Made by a program: the position numbers and the translations under genes | Source: Rhizophagus clarus | Lineage: Eukaryota; Glomeromycota; Glomeromycetes; Glomerales; Glomeraceae | Reading direction: 5' to 3' | NCBI GenBank assembly: GCA_015698045.1 | Contig: BLAL01000034.1 | Location: 434,001-498,000 of the forward strand | Length of the DNA: 64,000 nt | Notes under the pieces: model-generated | The model's database searches: none | What the model was told of the DNA's origin: nothing | What the model saw: the letters and a program-made list of their open reading frames with translations, nothing else | Shown: positions 24,003 through 35,499 of the stretch, in pieces | How positions within the stretch are numbered: position 1 is the stretch's first letter | Layout: every line of letters begins with the position of its first letter

Positions 24003-24844
24003 CTTACAGCACGTCTCTAACAATACCAGAGATAAAATCCTATCCTATCATACCACTCATCTGTAACTATCTGTAACTATATCTGTAACTAATAAACATA
24101 TTAAGAATAAGATAAAACAAAGAATAAACAAGAAATAAGGGAGGAGGTTACAGAGTTACAGATATTACAAATGATTTTGGAAAAAAGAGACATGAAATAC
24201 TTTTTCAAAATACTTTTTATTTTCGAGAATCTGATCTGTAATTTCTGTAACCAGTCACCTCATCTGTAACCTTATCAGGAACAAACTCATACACCTCATC
24301 AAGCCTGTTATGATATATGAAAAATACCCTATTATCTAGTATAATCCCCCTATATATACCTCTTATACTAGTTCTTGACTTGGGTATATTAATCCAGAGG
24401 GTTATATTGTAAACCTATTTGTACTTGAGTATATTAATCTTGGACTATGCCCAAGAGGTGACTATATTATGGACTTATCCATAAATACCATACCTGAAAA
24501 AAATCATAATTAAACATAATCAATATATAGGTATTTAAAAAATAAATTAAACAGAGCCCGTACTAAAGTATTTAATTAACAATAAGTAACCAAGTAGTAA
24601 TCTTAAAATTTGGTGAAGAAGCTGATACTACTGTAGGTTGATAAGATTACTAGAGAAATGAAGATCCAGACTACCCTTATTAAATAAATCTAATTTTATA
24701 TTTTTTTATATTCTATTTACATCTGGAATTATAGGAATAAAATAGTCTGTATTATTGTAAGTAAGGACAATATGCTTTCTAGATTCATGAATATCATAAT
24801 TATACCTTTTAAGGCATGCTCAGCTTAATCCAATTTCTCTATGC

Positions 24845-25790
24845 TTATATCCTTTCAGAACTACAAAATCCTTTTTTAATAATACATCCTGGTGAAAGCT
24901 CTATCGATACATTTTTTACTATACCAAGTGTCTTACTTGGCCCTGATACACTAGTAATACTATGCTTTATAGATTTATCAGCTTTTAGTTTTAATTCTAA
25001 AACTGCTTCTTCTTGAATAAAGGAAACATTAGTACAAAAATCTGCTAAACACTGAATATCTACTTTATTTACGTTTACATTTATAGTTAAAAGATCCTTA
25101 GTATTTTTTAACTGGGCAACATCAATATCCATAGCCATTGGATCCAAATATTCTTTTTGAATTTCTGGTTGTTCTTGAGGAGCGCTTTCATAGTTTTCTA
25201 ATAATATTTTATAACCGATCTTCTGAATAATCTTTCTGATATCAGCAAGCTTTAATAAATTTATAAGCTCCATTTAGTAAAGTTTGTTGGTAGCTTAATA
25301 GCAGAAAATTTTACCACTTTAGCTGATTTAGCTGATTTAGATGCTGGTGGCTTACCTTTATTTGAAACTATCTTTTTTTGGACAAACATAATTTCTCTAT
25401 TTTCACCTTGAACTAGCTCTATAGATACACCTTGAATAGCATTGGAAGTATCCATAGAATCATCATAATCATCCAAAGAAAGATCACGCATTGCCCTATT
25501 TAACTCTGCATCTTCACATCTTTGCGATTCTTTTAGCAATCATACTAGTTAATCTTTATTCTGTATTTCTAGGAGGAGGTCTACCTGATGCATAATCAAA
25601 TACCTATTATAAATGATCATCAGGATCCTATCATCATCAAACAGATTAGGACCTTCATCAGGATATGGATCCTATGCATAAAGTCCACAATCATCATGAT
25701 ATTGAGGCTTAGGTTTAGGCCTAACTGGCTTTAGATCTCTAGCTTTAAGACTCTTCTGTAATTGACAAACTAACCTTAAGTAGAGAATTT
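24845..25790 (-). pseudogene. Gag C-terminus and retropepsin-like protease remnant (Ty3-type)
   Basis: From about 25790 the minus strand reads KPVRPKPKPQYHDDCGLY, a Pro-rich Gag-like stretch with stops, then ELNRAMRDLSLDDYDDSMDT and a Lys-rich linker. The 142-codon frame 25273-24845 contains INVNVNKVDIQCLADFCTN followed by VSFI and later TSVSGPSKTLGIV, the pattern of the retroviral-type aspartic protease embedded in Ty3/Gypsy polyproteins; the expected D-S/T-G is here ADFCTN. A stop and frame change separate the two frames near 25265. No reverse transcriptase or integrase follows before the LTR-like sequence at 24480, so the element is internally deleted. Confidence 0.6.
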
Positions 25791-26189
25791 ATAGTATTTG
25801 ACCTGAGATGTCCTAAAACTGATCCCCTAGCAATCAGAGTTCGATGGGATACTAGTCTTAGAACTATTATAGAATCATCTAATATCGATCTAAGATCATC
25901 CAAGAATGATTCTAGAATGATTTTAGAATTCTCTCAGAATCATCTCAAAATTATCTCAGAATAATTATAAGACAGTTAGTCGATTTACTTCTTATAAACA
26001 GAAGGTGATAGGGTATTTGGGATCATTACTGGATTATATATAGATTTTCATATATCATATAGGCTGGCTAAATTATAAAAATTGTATCAGTGTAATATCA
26101 CATGGAATCTTCCTAGTTTCCTGACAGTTTCTCAATAGTTCTAGGCACCTTCAGTGAGTTTCTATAAATCATGAGATGATCAGGCCTCT

Positions 26190-26585
26190 TCTATAGCATT
26201 GTTCATCATATCAAAAATCATTGCTTTGAAATTATTTCCTTTTTTCTCTACCCGATGACATAGATTTTTGTTATAGGCTTTAAACGCATCTATAGCTCTA
26301 TCAGGAACATCTGTCGAGCACATGAATCAGAGCATGCATGTACCAGATAACACCTATCATTAGTAGGTAATAAACGAGAGATGGGATATGTATTAGAATA
26401 AGAGGCTAAGGCATATGTACGTTTTTTTGGTTTGGTACCACCCTCTCTCTCACAAGGGCAAATAAAACGTTTGTCACAAATATAACAAATAGTATCCCCC
26501 TTCTCACTTTCTAAAATAGTTGATGCTGACTCACTTTGTGAACGAAATGGGTTGTGCTCGAATTTTATTTTTATTCCTTTTACAG
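26190..26585 (-). pseudogene. Cys-rich hypothetical, decayed
   Basis: A minus-strand frame reads FEHNPFRSQSESASTILESE, then CYICDKRFICPCEREGGTKP and RCYLVHACSDSCARQ. The CXXC...CPC and CX4C spacing suggests zinc binding. A frameshift near 26325 continues it as DRAIDAFKAYNKNLCHRVEK and ends EEA-stop near 26190. Start not determined (a stop lies just upstream of WAVKGIK). Family unknown to me. Confidence 0.45.
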
Positions 26586-26885
26586 CCCATTAGTTATTTG
26601 AATGTGTAGGAAATTCAAATTACAAATTTATTATTGTTTCTATAGGGTTAGCTGTTTTTCAAACTAAAAAGGATTAGTTTTGCGGATCCCTCATGATTGC
26701 ATGTATCATTTTATTTATTTGATAAGTGCTCATACAGTATTTACAGATACATTTGAATAAAAAAAAGGAGAAAGGCCCGATATGGGCAAAACTTTATTCA
26801 TTTAATTGTTTCAACTGCACCATGCTAATACTACATCCTAAAAAACAAAATACGGGTGTCGAGGGTGTTCGGTACCGTAACAGGA

Positions 26886-27122
26886 TCACGTGACTATGGC
26901 GCAGTTAATACCACTAATCCTCGAAATTTTATTTATGATATATGCGACCTCATTTCTAGTTAGATCCGAAATACTGGATGCAGTGAAAGACTTGACACGA
27001 CGAATCTTATCCTCCCCTATCACGCTAAAGATGTCGTAAATTTTTCTGGCCGTATCTACCCTCCTGCGTACCACAGTCTTTTTCACATGTGTTGGAAGTC
27101 TTTCCCCAACTTCTTCGTTCAA
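26886..27122 (-). CDS. Short protein with the KIYDIF...DKIRRVKSF domain
   Basis: A 78-codon frame. Its second half (KIYDIFSVIGEDKIRRVKSF followed by ISDLTRNEVAYIINKI) aligns by eye with 10133-10498 and 31187-31423 (GVGIDKIK...SANEISKLTNEQIQNVI). It therefore carries the conserved module of a dispersed family, possibly as a last exon. The N-terminus is basic. Role unknown; DNA or protein binding is only a guess. No frameshift seen. Confidence 0.5.
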   Translation of the reverse strand: MNEEVGERLPTHVKKTVVRRRVDTARKIYDIFSVIGEDKIRRVKSFTASSISDLTRNEVAYIINKISRISGINCAIVT

Positions 27123-27413
27123 CTTCGTATGTGCCGAATAAACATTTTATTAGTCCAATGCATCACACACGGCCACACCCACACCACCCCACATTCTTGT
27201 ATACACGTTAAAAAATAATGAGCTCAGCTTTATTAATAATATGCAATTATAGACACGATAAATTTTAAGACCAACGTAACGTGAATGGCGGAGTAAATAT
27301 CTTTTATTACGGGAGTATATTAGATTCTAAAAAAAAACTCACAGCTCACTTTTATCCCTATACATAAAAATATATTGGCGTAACTTAATTCTAAAACTAA
27401 GCACGCACCAAAG

Positions 27414-29734
27414 CTATTTACTTTTTATTCTTTTTCTTTCATTAATTACATCTTTAGTACGTACTTTATTAGGAGTCTTGAAAGTCGAAGGTAGAGTCAT
27501 AGGTAGAGGAATTGTACATCTGTTTGATCTTTCAATTTTGCTATCACCGTCGCTATCATCGTTGCTATCATCGTCGCTATCGTCGTCGCTATCATCGTCG
27601 CTATCATCGTTGCTATCGTCGTCGCTATCATCGTCGCTATCGTCGTCGCTATCATCGTCGCTATCGTCGTCGCTATCATCGTCGCTATCGTCGTCGCTAT
27701 CATCGTCGCTATCGTCGTCGCTATCATCGTCGCTATCGTCGTCGCTATCATCGTCAGAGTCATCAAGGCTATTAAGATTAGGTGTCTTTCCTTGTTGTAC
27801 CAATTTCAATGTCTGCATTATAATTGCCTTTGCCCTTAATACATCCTTTATCACGAATGCTAATGGTGGATCATTTATACGACCAGCTACTTCGTAAAAG
27901 TCGAAACGTTGGACCCGACAGACATATCCCTTCGGAACGTCCATAGTTAGGAGTTGAAATCGATTGCCACTATGTAATATTCCAACGGTCTGTAATTGTC
28001 TAGCAATTTGTTCATTGCCTTTACATTTCGTTATAAGCACTACTAGCATATCTCTTAGCATTTTGCTTAGTTTTAGACTGTCGGTGATATATTTTCTCCC
28101 ATTTCTATCTTCCCACTTTCTTCCCGCCTCAATGGCCCCAAATTCTATCCTATCGCCTTTCAACCTAAAAATCCCGTCCCCTTTCCTACCGATCTTTTTT
28201 CGATCCGCATCACAACTATCACTAGACGAAGTCCAATCCCCTTTCTTGTCGGTCGTTTTTTGATCCGCATCACAACTTGTATCGTTCTTTCTGTCGCTGG
28301 ATGCCAAGCTCATACCTTCTCCACGTATCAAATTAATCCTTGAATTACGGAATGCAGGATCAATAATAGGACTCCATATGTTGTGTTGGAACCATCCTTC
28401 CAATTTTGATGAATCCAGAGTGAAATCGTCATCATCCTCCCAGAGTGTATGTATGGCGCGATACACAAGGTTCACATAATTTAAGTCGAGGTGTTCCCTG
28501 CCGAAGTATAAAGCATCGGAAGGTAAGAAAGACTCAAAAATAATTTGTCGAAATGAAGGTAGATCAGTATCTGAATACTTTTTCAGAAGCTCGATAACTG
28601 ATTTGTCGATTTTTGGAACTTTTTTGCAGTTTGAGGAAAATATCTCTTCCCATTCTTCATTCCGAAACAATGATTTTGCTTTTTCGTCAATATCGCTGAT
28701 GATAAAGGAGTGCATACAGGACTCATATTTCAGATTTCTTGCGTACTCGTAAATTACTTTCTCAACAACACGTCCTGATTTAAGGGTCCACATATTTTCC
28801 GGGTCTAGGTTATGGAAAATGTTATCGAAATGGGCAATTTGTTCATCTGTAATTTTATTTTTATCGTCATTTTCATTTGTGGATTTTGTGGATTTTCTTT
28901 TTGACTGGATCAAAATTGCGAAAAGTCAATAATTAAGTTTCAACGTAATAAAATACACGACATTACTCACCCTCATAATCTGAGTCGTCTGAGTTGGAAG
29001 AATTTGTTGAGCTTTCCTTATAACATACTCGGTTTCTTTTTGGTCTCCTAGATGATCTTTTCTATAAAAATCATCTTCGTGATCAATATACATCTTTCAT
29101 AGTTGCATAACTAACTGTAACTTAAAGACATACCCCTTCCTGATTCTCCTGATATTCAGTATTGAACATCCTGTCGTTGATTTTCCCAATTTTTTGGATG
29201 TTCCCCGAAAATGTATTATGGATGTTAATTGAGGAAGGTAAATCCCTTGGTTCGCGATTCAACTCCCAGTTCTTAGCCAGTTTGCTGTCAGTTTTATCAC
29301 CCTAAAATTGAAAGCTTTGGGATGTTAGTAACATTCTTAGCTAGCATATCTTTGGTTCCTATCAAATTCTATCCTACTGGGTCGGCTTAAAAGGCTTGAA
29401 CAGCAGGCAAGCTTAAAAGGTCACCTGTGCCCCAATACTAGCTTCGTGGCTCGGCTTAAAAGGCTTGAATGACGAGGAGCTTGAAAGGTCTTCGCCAGGC
29501 CACCAATTCCTTATCTATATTCTGAATAAATAAAAAAGTTCGATTAACCTTCCTATACTTATCGAGCAGTTTCTGCGCTCTCTCACGTCTTTGACCATCC
29601 TCATTATTAGCGATCGTTTCTAGACACGTGAGATAAAGTCCTAACTTTGCTCTTGTCGTTGCTAGTTCGCACTCATTTAGAAAGTCCGTAATGTTCCACT
29701 CCGACGGCTGGCGATCGAAATAATGATGCATCAT
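27414..29734 (-). CDS. Four-exon gene, 640 residues, with acidic (SDDD)n repeat
   Basis: Exons 29734-29504, 29301-29134, 29061-28971 and 28846-27414 give 641 in-frame codons including the stop. Introns 2 and 3 have GTATGT/GTGAGT donors and TATAG/TTACAG acceptors; the first donor (GTGGCC) is less typical. Using the 28847-28970 intron removes an apparent ATG at 28913 and joins DSDYE to DEQIAHFDNIF. The middle has no domain I can name (ARQLQTVGILHSGNRF and VQRFDFYEVAGRI look conserved, and I recall similar Rhizophagus proteins). Near the C-terminus a repeat of Ser-Asp-Asp-Asp units (DNA 27541-27760) is followed by a basic tail. The acidic-basic end suggests a nuclear protein. Repeat length probably varies between strains. 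Confidence 0.7.
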
Positions 29735-32586
29735 ATAAAACTTTAGAGGGTAAGTAAAAAAAATCTCGGCAAAAATTTTTTCATACTACATATGCAACTA
29801 ATTAAGCCACATAAAATCACGTGCCCGAGGGGAAGATTTTTTACTGCGCATTTTTCAGTTGATCGATCTCACATGACTGGTCTAAGCCACAATTGCGAAC
29901 TTGAGTTTATTGCTTGAAGTGTTGCAGGTAAGACAATATTCCAACTTATCTTGGAAATACAACTTCGCTAATTCAGGATCATAAGGGAGCTTATTCCCAT
30001 TTTCGCAGTACCATTTGCCATGTAATCCATAATTCCCATGTTTTCCATCACAAATAGAGTTTCACGGCTGAGGTAATGCAAAATTATAATTATCAATACC
30101 TCTAAAACTATTTCAGAATTTCAAGTATGGGAAGTGCTCTAAGACGGATTGATAATTAATTCTGGATTGGATCTGACTTCAAAAGTTATAGGCCCTTTTT
30201 CTGGCTTCGAATTTATAACTTCTGATTCATGTACTTCTGTTAGTTGCCATGGCTCATTTCCAGTTTGTTTTTTATATCTTTTGTATAATTTGGAACGAAT
30301 CTTATCTGTCAAAATACTTGGTAATCCACTTAATTTGACATGCCAGTCTAGATATTTGGGGGTTAGTATTTTATCAGACTCAGTCATTTTCTTTTTTATA
30401 TGACTGCAAATAATTTAAATCCCCGCCCTTTGTTCTTCGAACTGCAGGGTGAGAAAAAACCTATCTGTTATATGGAGCCTGTGAGTCACTTTTCTCCCAC
30501 CCCAAAATCTTTGATTGAGGGGTAAGACTATGCAGTTACAGTATCTCAATTTCACGCTATTTACATTTAATAAAGTAAGATCTGGCTTTATACTCACCTT
30601 CTATTTCTTCATCATCATGACCTAATTTGCATAATAGGCAGATGTAGTCCCCGCATGATGTCTCATCAGTAATCTCATAATAATCAAAATTTTCACAACT
30701 ACATTCTCTATATAGATTAGGATATTGATCCAATATTTTATTGCGAAAATAGGATCGGTCATAAGCTGGATTAATCTTACTTGCTTGAGGTGTGACTGAT
30801 GAAATCATTTCTGGTGGAGCATTTATCTTAATTTCTTTTTTATTAGATGAAGATCAGCACTTAATGTAATAAGAATCCTTTATGCATCAGCCAACTACCT
30901 TTCCATTATTATGCTCTTTTTCACATCCAGGATATAATCCAGAATTTTTAAATTCATACCCATCATTATGTCTGTCACTATTGAACAAGGATAGGTGGGG
31001 ATATTCTTTTAAAGCCACATTGATATAGAGAGCACAAAAATCATATGGAATGACTGGCGTATTGACCAGACCTGAAGAATTAGAGACGTGTGTTAAAGGA
31101 ATAGGTGTGGTAAATACGCTTACCTCAGATTTGGTAGATGCATTAGTTTGATTAGTTTTCAAAGTCACATCATTTTGATTGTTCTCTCAGGGAACAGTTT
31201 TCAAGATTACTTGATCTATAACATTTTGAATTTGTAAGTAAGTCAATTTTGAAATCTCAGTTGCACTATATGAAACCAACTTGATTTTATTTATTCCAAC
31301 TCCATTTTTTCCAAATATTATGAGATGTTTTCTAGTCCTAAGAGTTTTCTTGTGCAAGTTATCTTGTGTTATTTTAGTAGGGAGAAATGGTTTCATCTCT
31401 TTGTAAATCATTGATCTTGCCATTTTATCTTTGATTCTATCATCAGCAGTAAAAGCATCTATTTGCTCTCGAATTTAAGGAAATAATTGTACCAGTCTAA
31501 GATTTTCTGCTGATCAGATTTTATTGCTGTATCAAACAGATAAGACAAGTGTTGGGCAGAACCTGAAATCATATTCTCTAATCCATTGCAAGAGAAATTA
31601 ATATCAGTAGAGCTGACATTGTCTTCAGTGGATATGAAAGAACAGGTGCTAAAGGTACTACACAGTTCTTGTATTAGATCCTGTTCTACATTTGATTTTT
31701 ATCTAGTGACTCCTCTGAAATGAGCCTGTCATCATGACCCCTGAATGTGATGATTGAAACTTCGTCGTGATAATTGATGTGATATTTACTATGTTTACTA
31801 GTATCAAAATGGCTAAAGTATACATGGTTATACTTATGTTACTTAGAGAAATTATTCTCAAAGTGTACAAAACAGATCTTAATATGATATCTTCATATTC
31901 AGAGATCTTCCGTCATCTTGCTTCATGGATACTTCAAGATCTGGTTCAACTAAAGTCATATGACTCTGATCGTTCCCTGAAGGAACAGATTTTTTGAACT
32001 TTTCTAAAATTTCCAAAATCATCCAATCATCTTTTTCAGCCAAATTATCAGACTTGCGGGATTGTGCGATCTTAGTAATTTTAGTTACATGATTTCTTTG
32101 GGCATGGATGAAGAGATTTCTTGAAATCCCTACCCATTCTTTTTTTCCTTATTGTGTCGCTTTATTTCATTATTAATGATTTTCTTATGAGCTTTAAACA
32201 AGAAACTATCTACAGTGGGCGTCAAAACGAACGCACCAAAATTTAATAATTATAAAATCACGTGCCTATCGATCAAAATAAACCGAATTAATTTAATATT
32301 TTTGAATTAAGTAATATAGGTGTTGATCTTTAAAATTATAAATATTACCCCTATTTTGTATTACATAATTTACCGTTATGTAATTTTTTTTCTCATAACT
32401 ATGGTGTGTTCATTTTGCCATTTTGTAAAAAATGATAATTGTGCCTTAAAAGTTATTAATAAAAAATATTTTTTTTTAAACAAACATATGTAGGGAAAAG
32501 TGTTTTTGTAAAAACATTAATATAAAACATAAAAAAAAAATTTTTTACGCTTTATTTTTTCTACTGAACAGAGAGCTCAAGCTATT

Positions 32587-34570
32587 ATGATGCTTGAAAA
32601 AGGATATTCAACAAGGGAAATTGCCGCTAAAGTTGGTTGCAAAAGTCATACAACTATCGTAAGACTAAAAAAGAAGTATGAGGAAACAGGTAAAGTTCAA
32701 AACAAGCTCTGTCCAGGCCGTCCACGTAAGCTGAATGAACGTGATGAACGTAATATTGTAAGAAGCATAATGACAAGAGAATGTTCCAACGCGGTTCAAA
32801 TTCAAAAATCATTAAAGGTTAATGATGATATTGAAGTGAGCACAAGCACAGTACGCAGGGCATTAAAGAGAAATGGTTTAGCAGCTTGGGTGAAGCGTAA
32901 GAAACCGCTATTGTCAAAAAAATACCGCGAGAAATGTCTAAATTTTGCGAAGAGGTATAAAGATTGGACAGTAAGTGACTGGAATAAAGTGGTGTGGTCT
33001 GACGAGTCAAAATTTCAAATATTTGGCTCAGACAGCCGCCAATATTGCTAGAAACGCCCAAATAGGGCTCTGATCAGTTTCGGTAATTACCGAACCGTAC
33101 CGACCAGTTTCGGTATCAGAGCGGTTTCGGTTTTATGATTTATCGAACCGAAACTTTCGGTTTCGGTATCAGTTTTGCGATTTACCGAACCGATTTACCG
33201 ATAATAAAAACGTTTTTTTTATAAGAAAAACGTAAATAATGTAGTTAAAAAAAAACGTTGCGAAACGTTTTTTACATAAACGTTTGATATAAAAAATAAC
33301 GATTCGCAATGTTATTTTTGCGGAACTTGTAAAAAACGTTGCGAAACGTTTTTTACATAAACGATTTGATAAAAAATAACATTTCGCAACGTTATTTTTG
33401 CGAAACTTGTAAAAAACGTTGCAAAACATTTTTTACATAAACGATTTGATAAAAAAAATAACGTTTTGCAACGTTATTTTTGCAGAACTTGTAAAAAACA
33501 TTGCGAAACGTTTTTTACATAAACAATTTATTATGAAAAATAACGATTCGCAACATTATTTTTGCGAACATTGTAAAAAACGTTGCGAAACGTTTTTTAC
33601 ATAAACGTTCGATATAAAAAAATAACCTTTCATAACGTTATTTTTGCGAAACTTGTAAAAAACGTTGCGAAACGTTTTTTACATCGGAAATTTAATATAG
33701 AAAACAACATTTCGCAACATTATTTTCCTTTTTATTTAAAAACGTTGCGAAACGTTTTTATAAAACGATTTAATATAAAAAAAACGTCTCGCAACGTTTT
33801 TTTTGTCACTTTAATAAAAAACGTTGCGAAACGTTTTTTTATGGATGATTTGATAAGAAAAAATCATTTCGCAACTTTTTTTTTGCTAAACGTTGCGAAA
33901 CGTTTTTTTACTAAACTCGTTCGGTAAATCGGTTCGGTTTTCGGTAATTACCGATCGGTTTCAGTAATCATTAATACCGATACTGATTAATTCAGTTCGG
34001 TATCGGTTTTTGCAAAAACCGAACCGAACTGAACTGATCGGAGCCCTACGCCCGAAAAACCCACTTCAAGACGCTCATGTGAAACCTACCGTTAAATTTG
34101 GAGGTGGTAGTATTTTTGTATGGGGATGTTTCACCTCTTCGGGTGTAGGATACTTGGTAAGAATAGAGGGTGGATTGGATGCGGAATTATATTGTAAAAT
34201 ATTGGAAGAAGACCTTATGGGCACTCTTCACTACTATGATTTGGATACTAATGACATTATATTCCAGCAAGATAACGACCCAAAACACACTGCAACTCGT
34301 ACTAAGCAGTGGTTTGAAGACAATGAAATAGAAGTTTTATTATGGCCGCCTCAATCTTCCGACCTTAATCCAATAGAGCATCTGTGGAATGACATTGATC
34401 GTTGTCTCAGGGCTTTGGATATTGAGATTAGAGGTAAAGACATGTTATGGGAACAAATTTCTAATGTGTGGAATGAAACGGCTTTAGAAGCATGTTCTAA
34501 GTTAATAAAAACAATGCCAGAACGAATCAATGATGTAATTAAGGCAAAAGGGGGGTATACACGATGGTAA
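32587..34570 (+). pseudogene. Tc1/mariner DD34E transposase, broken
   Basis: The first part (32587-33051) has the N-terminal paired-type helix-turn-helix (GYSTREIAAKVGCKSHTTIV), a GRPRK hook and the first catalytic Asp in WSDESKF. A TAG replaces the Trp codon usual after RQYC, and eleven bases later the 986-bp element is inserted. The second part (about 34050-34570) continues with HVKPTVKFGGGSIFVWGC, the second Asp in IFQQDNDPKHTA and, after 34 residues, the Glu in DLNPIEHLW. It ends KGGYTRW. Cut-and-paste transposase acting on the flanking ends; inactive here. The frame is open upstream to EQRAQAI without a Met, so the true start has decayed or 32587 is close to it. Confidence 0.92.
33063..34048. 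mobile_element. hAT-like non-autonomous element with internal minisatellite
   Basis: 986 bp. Both ends read TAGGGCTC(T/C)GATCAGTT. Target duplication CGCCCAAA (33055-33062) against CGCCCGAA (34049-34056), 7 of 8 identical. Subterminal regions contain many CGGTAATTACCGA and GGTTCGGT units. The core (33205-33910) is about eight divergent units of roughly 75 bp, each with AACGTTGCGAAACGTTTTTT and its partial inverse, so every unit is self-complementary. Short open frames in it are repeat artefacts. Confidence 0.88.
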
Positions 34571-35499
34571 AAAATATTTGGATATATTTTTAATTAGATT
34601 TAATTTGAATTGTTTTTATTTTTTTAATAAATTCGTAATATACAATAAAGCGGCAAATTAAACGCACCAATATTTTAATAAAAATCAAGTAATTATAAAA
34701 AATCCGGCTTAATAATTATTATTAAAATTAATACAATATAAAGATCATATGACATATTAAATATTTAGTAAATATTACGTTGATACAATTTTAAATGATC
34801 GAAAATCATATGATTTAGTAATTTATAAATTTTGGTGCGCTCGTTTTGACGCCCACTGTATATCTTTCTCTTCCAACGGTTTGCCATTAATCATTAAGGC
34901 GCTTTGCAAGCGCTTTGCAGATTTGGTAATATTATACTGGTCTGCAACAGGTGATATATTAATTTGATCTACTAAAGCACTAAAGGCAAAGGTATTGAAT
35001 CGATTGTAGACTTTGATATGGATGTATTGCTTTGTGCTGAAATATTAATAGCATTTTATTTCTGTTTGATTTTCCTGATATCATCATTTAATTTAGCAAT
35101 AAAGGTGGTTTTTTCTTTATCTTTCTGTTTTAGATTTGTGATCTGGCTTCATGTTCTTCCAAAGTATGCTTTAACTTCACATTTTCAGCCTTAACTTCAG
35201 TATTCTCCTTCTTAAATTCAGTAATCTCAGCTAGGACAGAACTTCAAATTTATTCCTCTTAACGAATCAATCTCAGATTGCATGTTTGATATTATTTTTT
35301 ATACAAGATGAAATAATTCAAAAGTTCAAGTTAGTATAGTAATAGATAAAAAATCATATGATTTCTTCCTAACCTGAAGTTAGCAAAAAATGGCAAGAAA
35401 AATTTTTTATTAATACATGTGAAAATAAATACAAATGTTCAAGATGTAGCCTGCGATACATAACAAAATTTCTATGCTTCTATATAAGCTTATAGCTGA

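Larger units (their letters stand above)
21740..24480 (-). repeat. LTR-like repeat (interrupted), copy 1
   Basis: Read on the minus strand, 24360 to 21750 matches the plus-strand sequence at about 39955-40405 except for the foldback element at 21833-24002. Shared blocks include AGACGTGCTGTAAG and the TCTGTAACTCTGTAACCTCC region. A TATATATAGG box near 24350 precedes the conserved part, as in LTR promoters. It lies just downstream of the Gag-protease remnant in the same orientation, consistent with a 3' LTR. LTR ends (TG...CA) were not fixed, so other repeat types are possible. Confidence 0.55.
32213..34858 (+). mobile_element. Tc1/mariner transposon, interrupted by hAT-like element
   Basis: TA target duplication at 32211-32212 and 34859-34860. 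Inverted ends begin CAGTGGGCGTCAAAACGAAC and are mirrored at the right. Without the 986-bp insertion and its duplicated 8 bp the element is about 1.65 kb, the usual Tc1 size. It carries one DD34E transposase gene, now broken. Its ends match those of the palindrome at 6381-7512, which may be a deletion derivative of the same family. Confidence 0.92.
29882..35284 (-). pseudogene. Lineage-expanded family gene, copy 2, split by Tc1 element
   Basis: The minus-strand gene appears to start at ATG 35284 (MQSEIDSLRG), continue as coiled coil (ENTEVKAENVKLKHTLEEHE) and be cut by the transposon at 32213-34858. Beyond it come SSTDINFSCNGLENMISGSA near 31600, KMARSMIYKEMKPF, GVGINKIKLVSYSATEISKL (31187-31423), DRSYFRNKILDQYPNLY and GDYICLLCKLGHDDEE (30557-30808), then the intact exon 30387-30139 (containing LTPKYLDWHVKLSGLP), and a Cys-rich end (CDGKHGNYGLHGKWYCENGN...YCLTC) stopping at 29882. 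Several stops are TGA where CGA is expected (KF-stop-NSF near 30105). Copy 1 lies at 9170-10498. Function unknown. Confidence 0.6.

Noticed and set aside
27478..27897. Overlapping Ser/Leu-, Arg/Tyr/His- and Thr/Ile/Met-rich frames across the (SDDD)n repeat
   Set aside because: Shadows of the acidic repeat of the four-exon gene at 27414-29734, which has splice and phase support.
33169..33927. Open frames with KRFATFFTSSAK / FLHKQFI repeats
   Set aside because: They translate the 75-bp units of the hAT-like element and are not coding.
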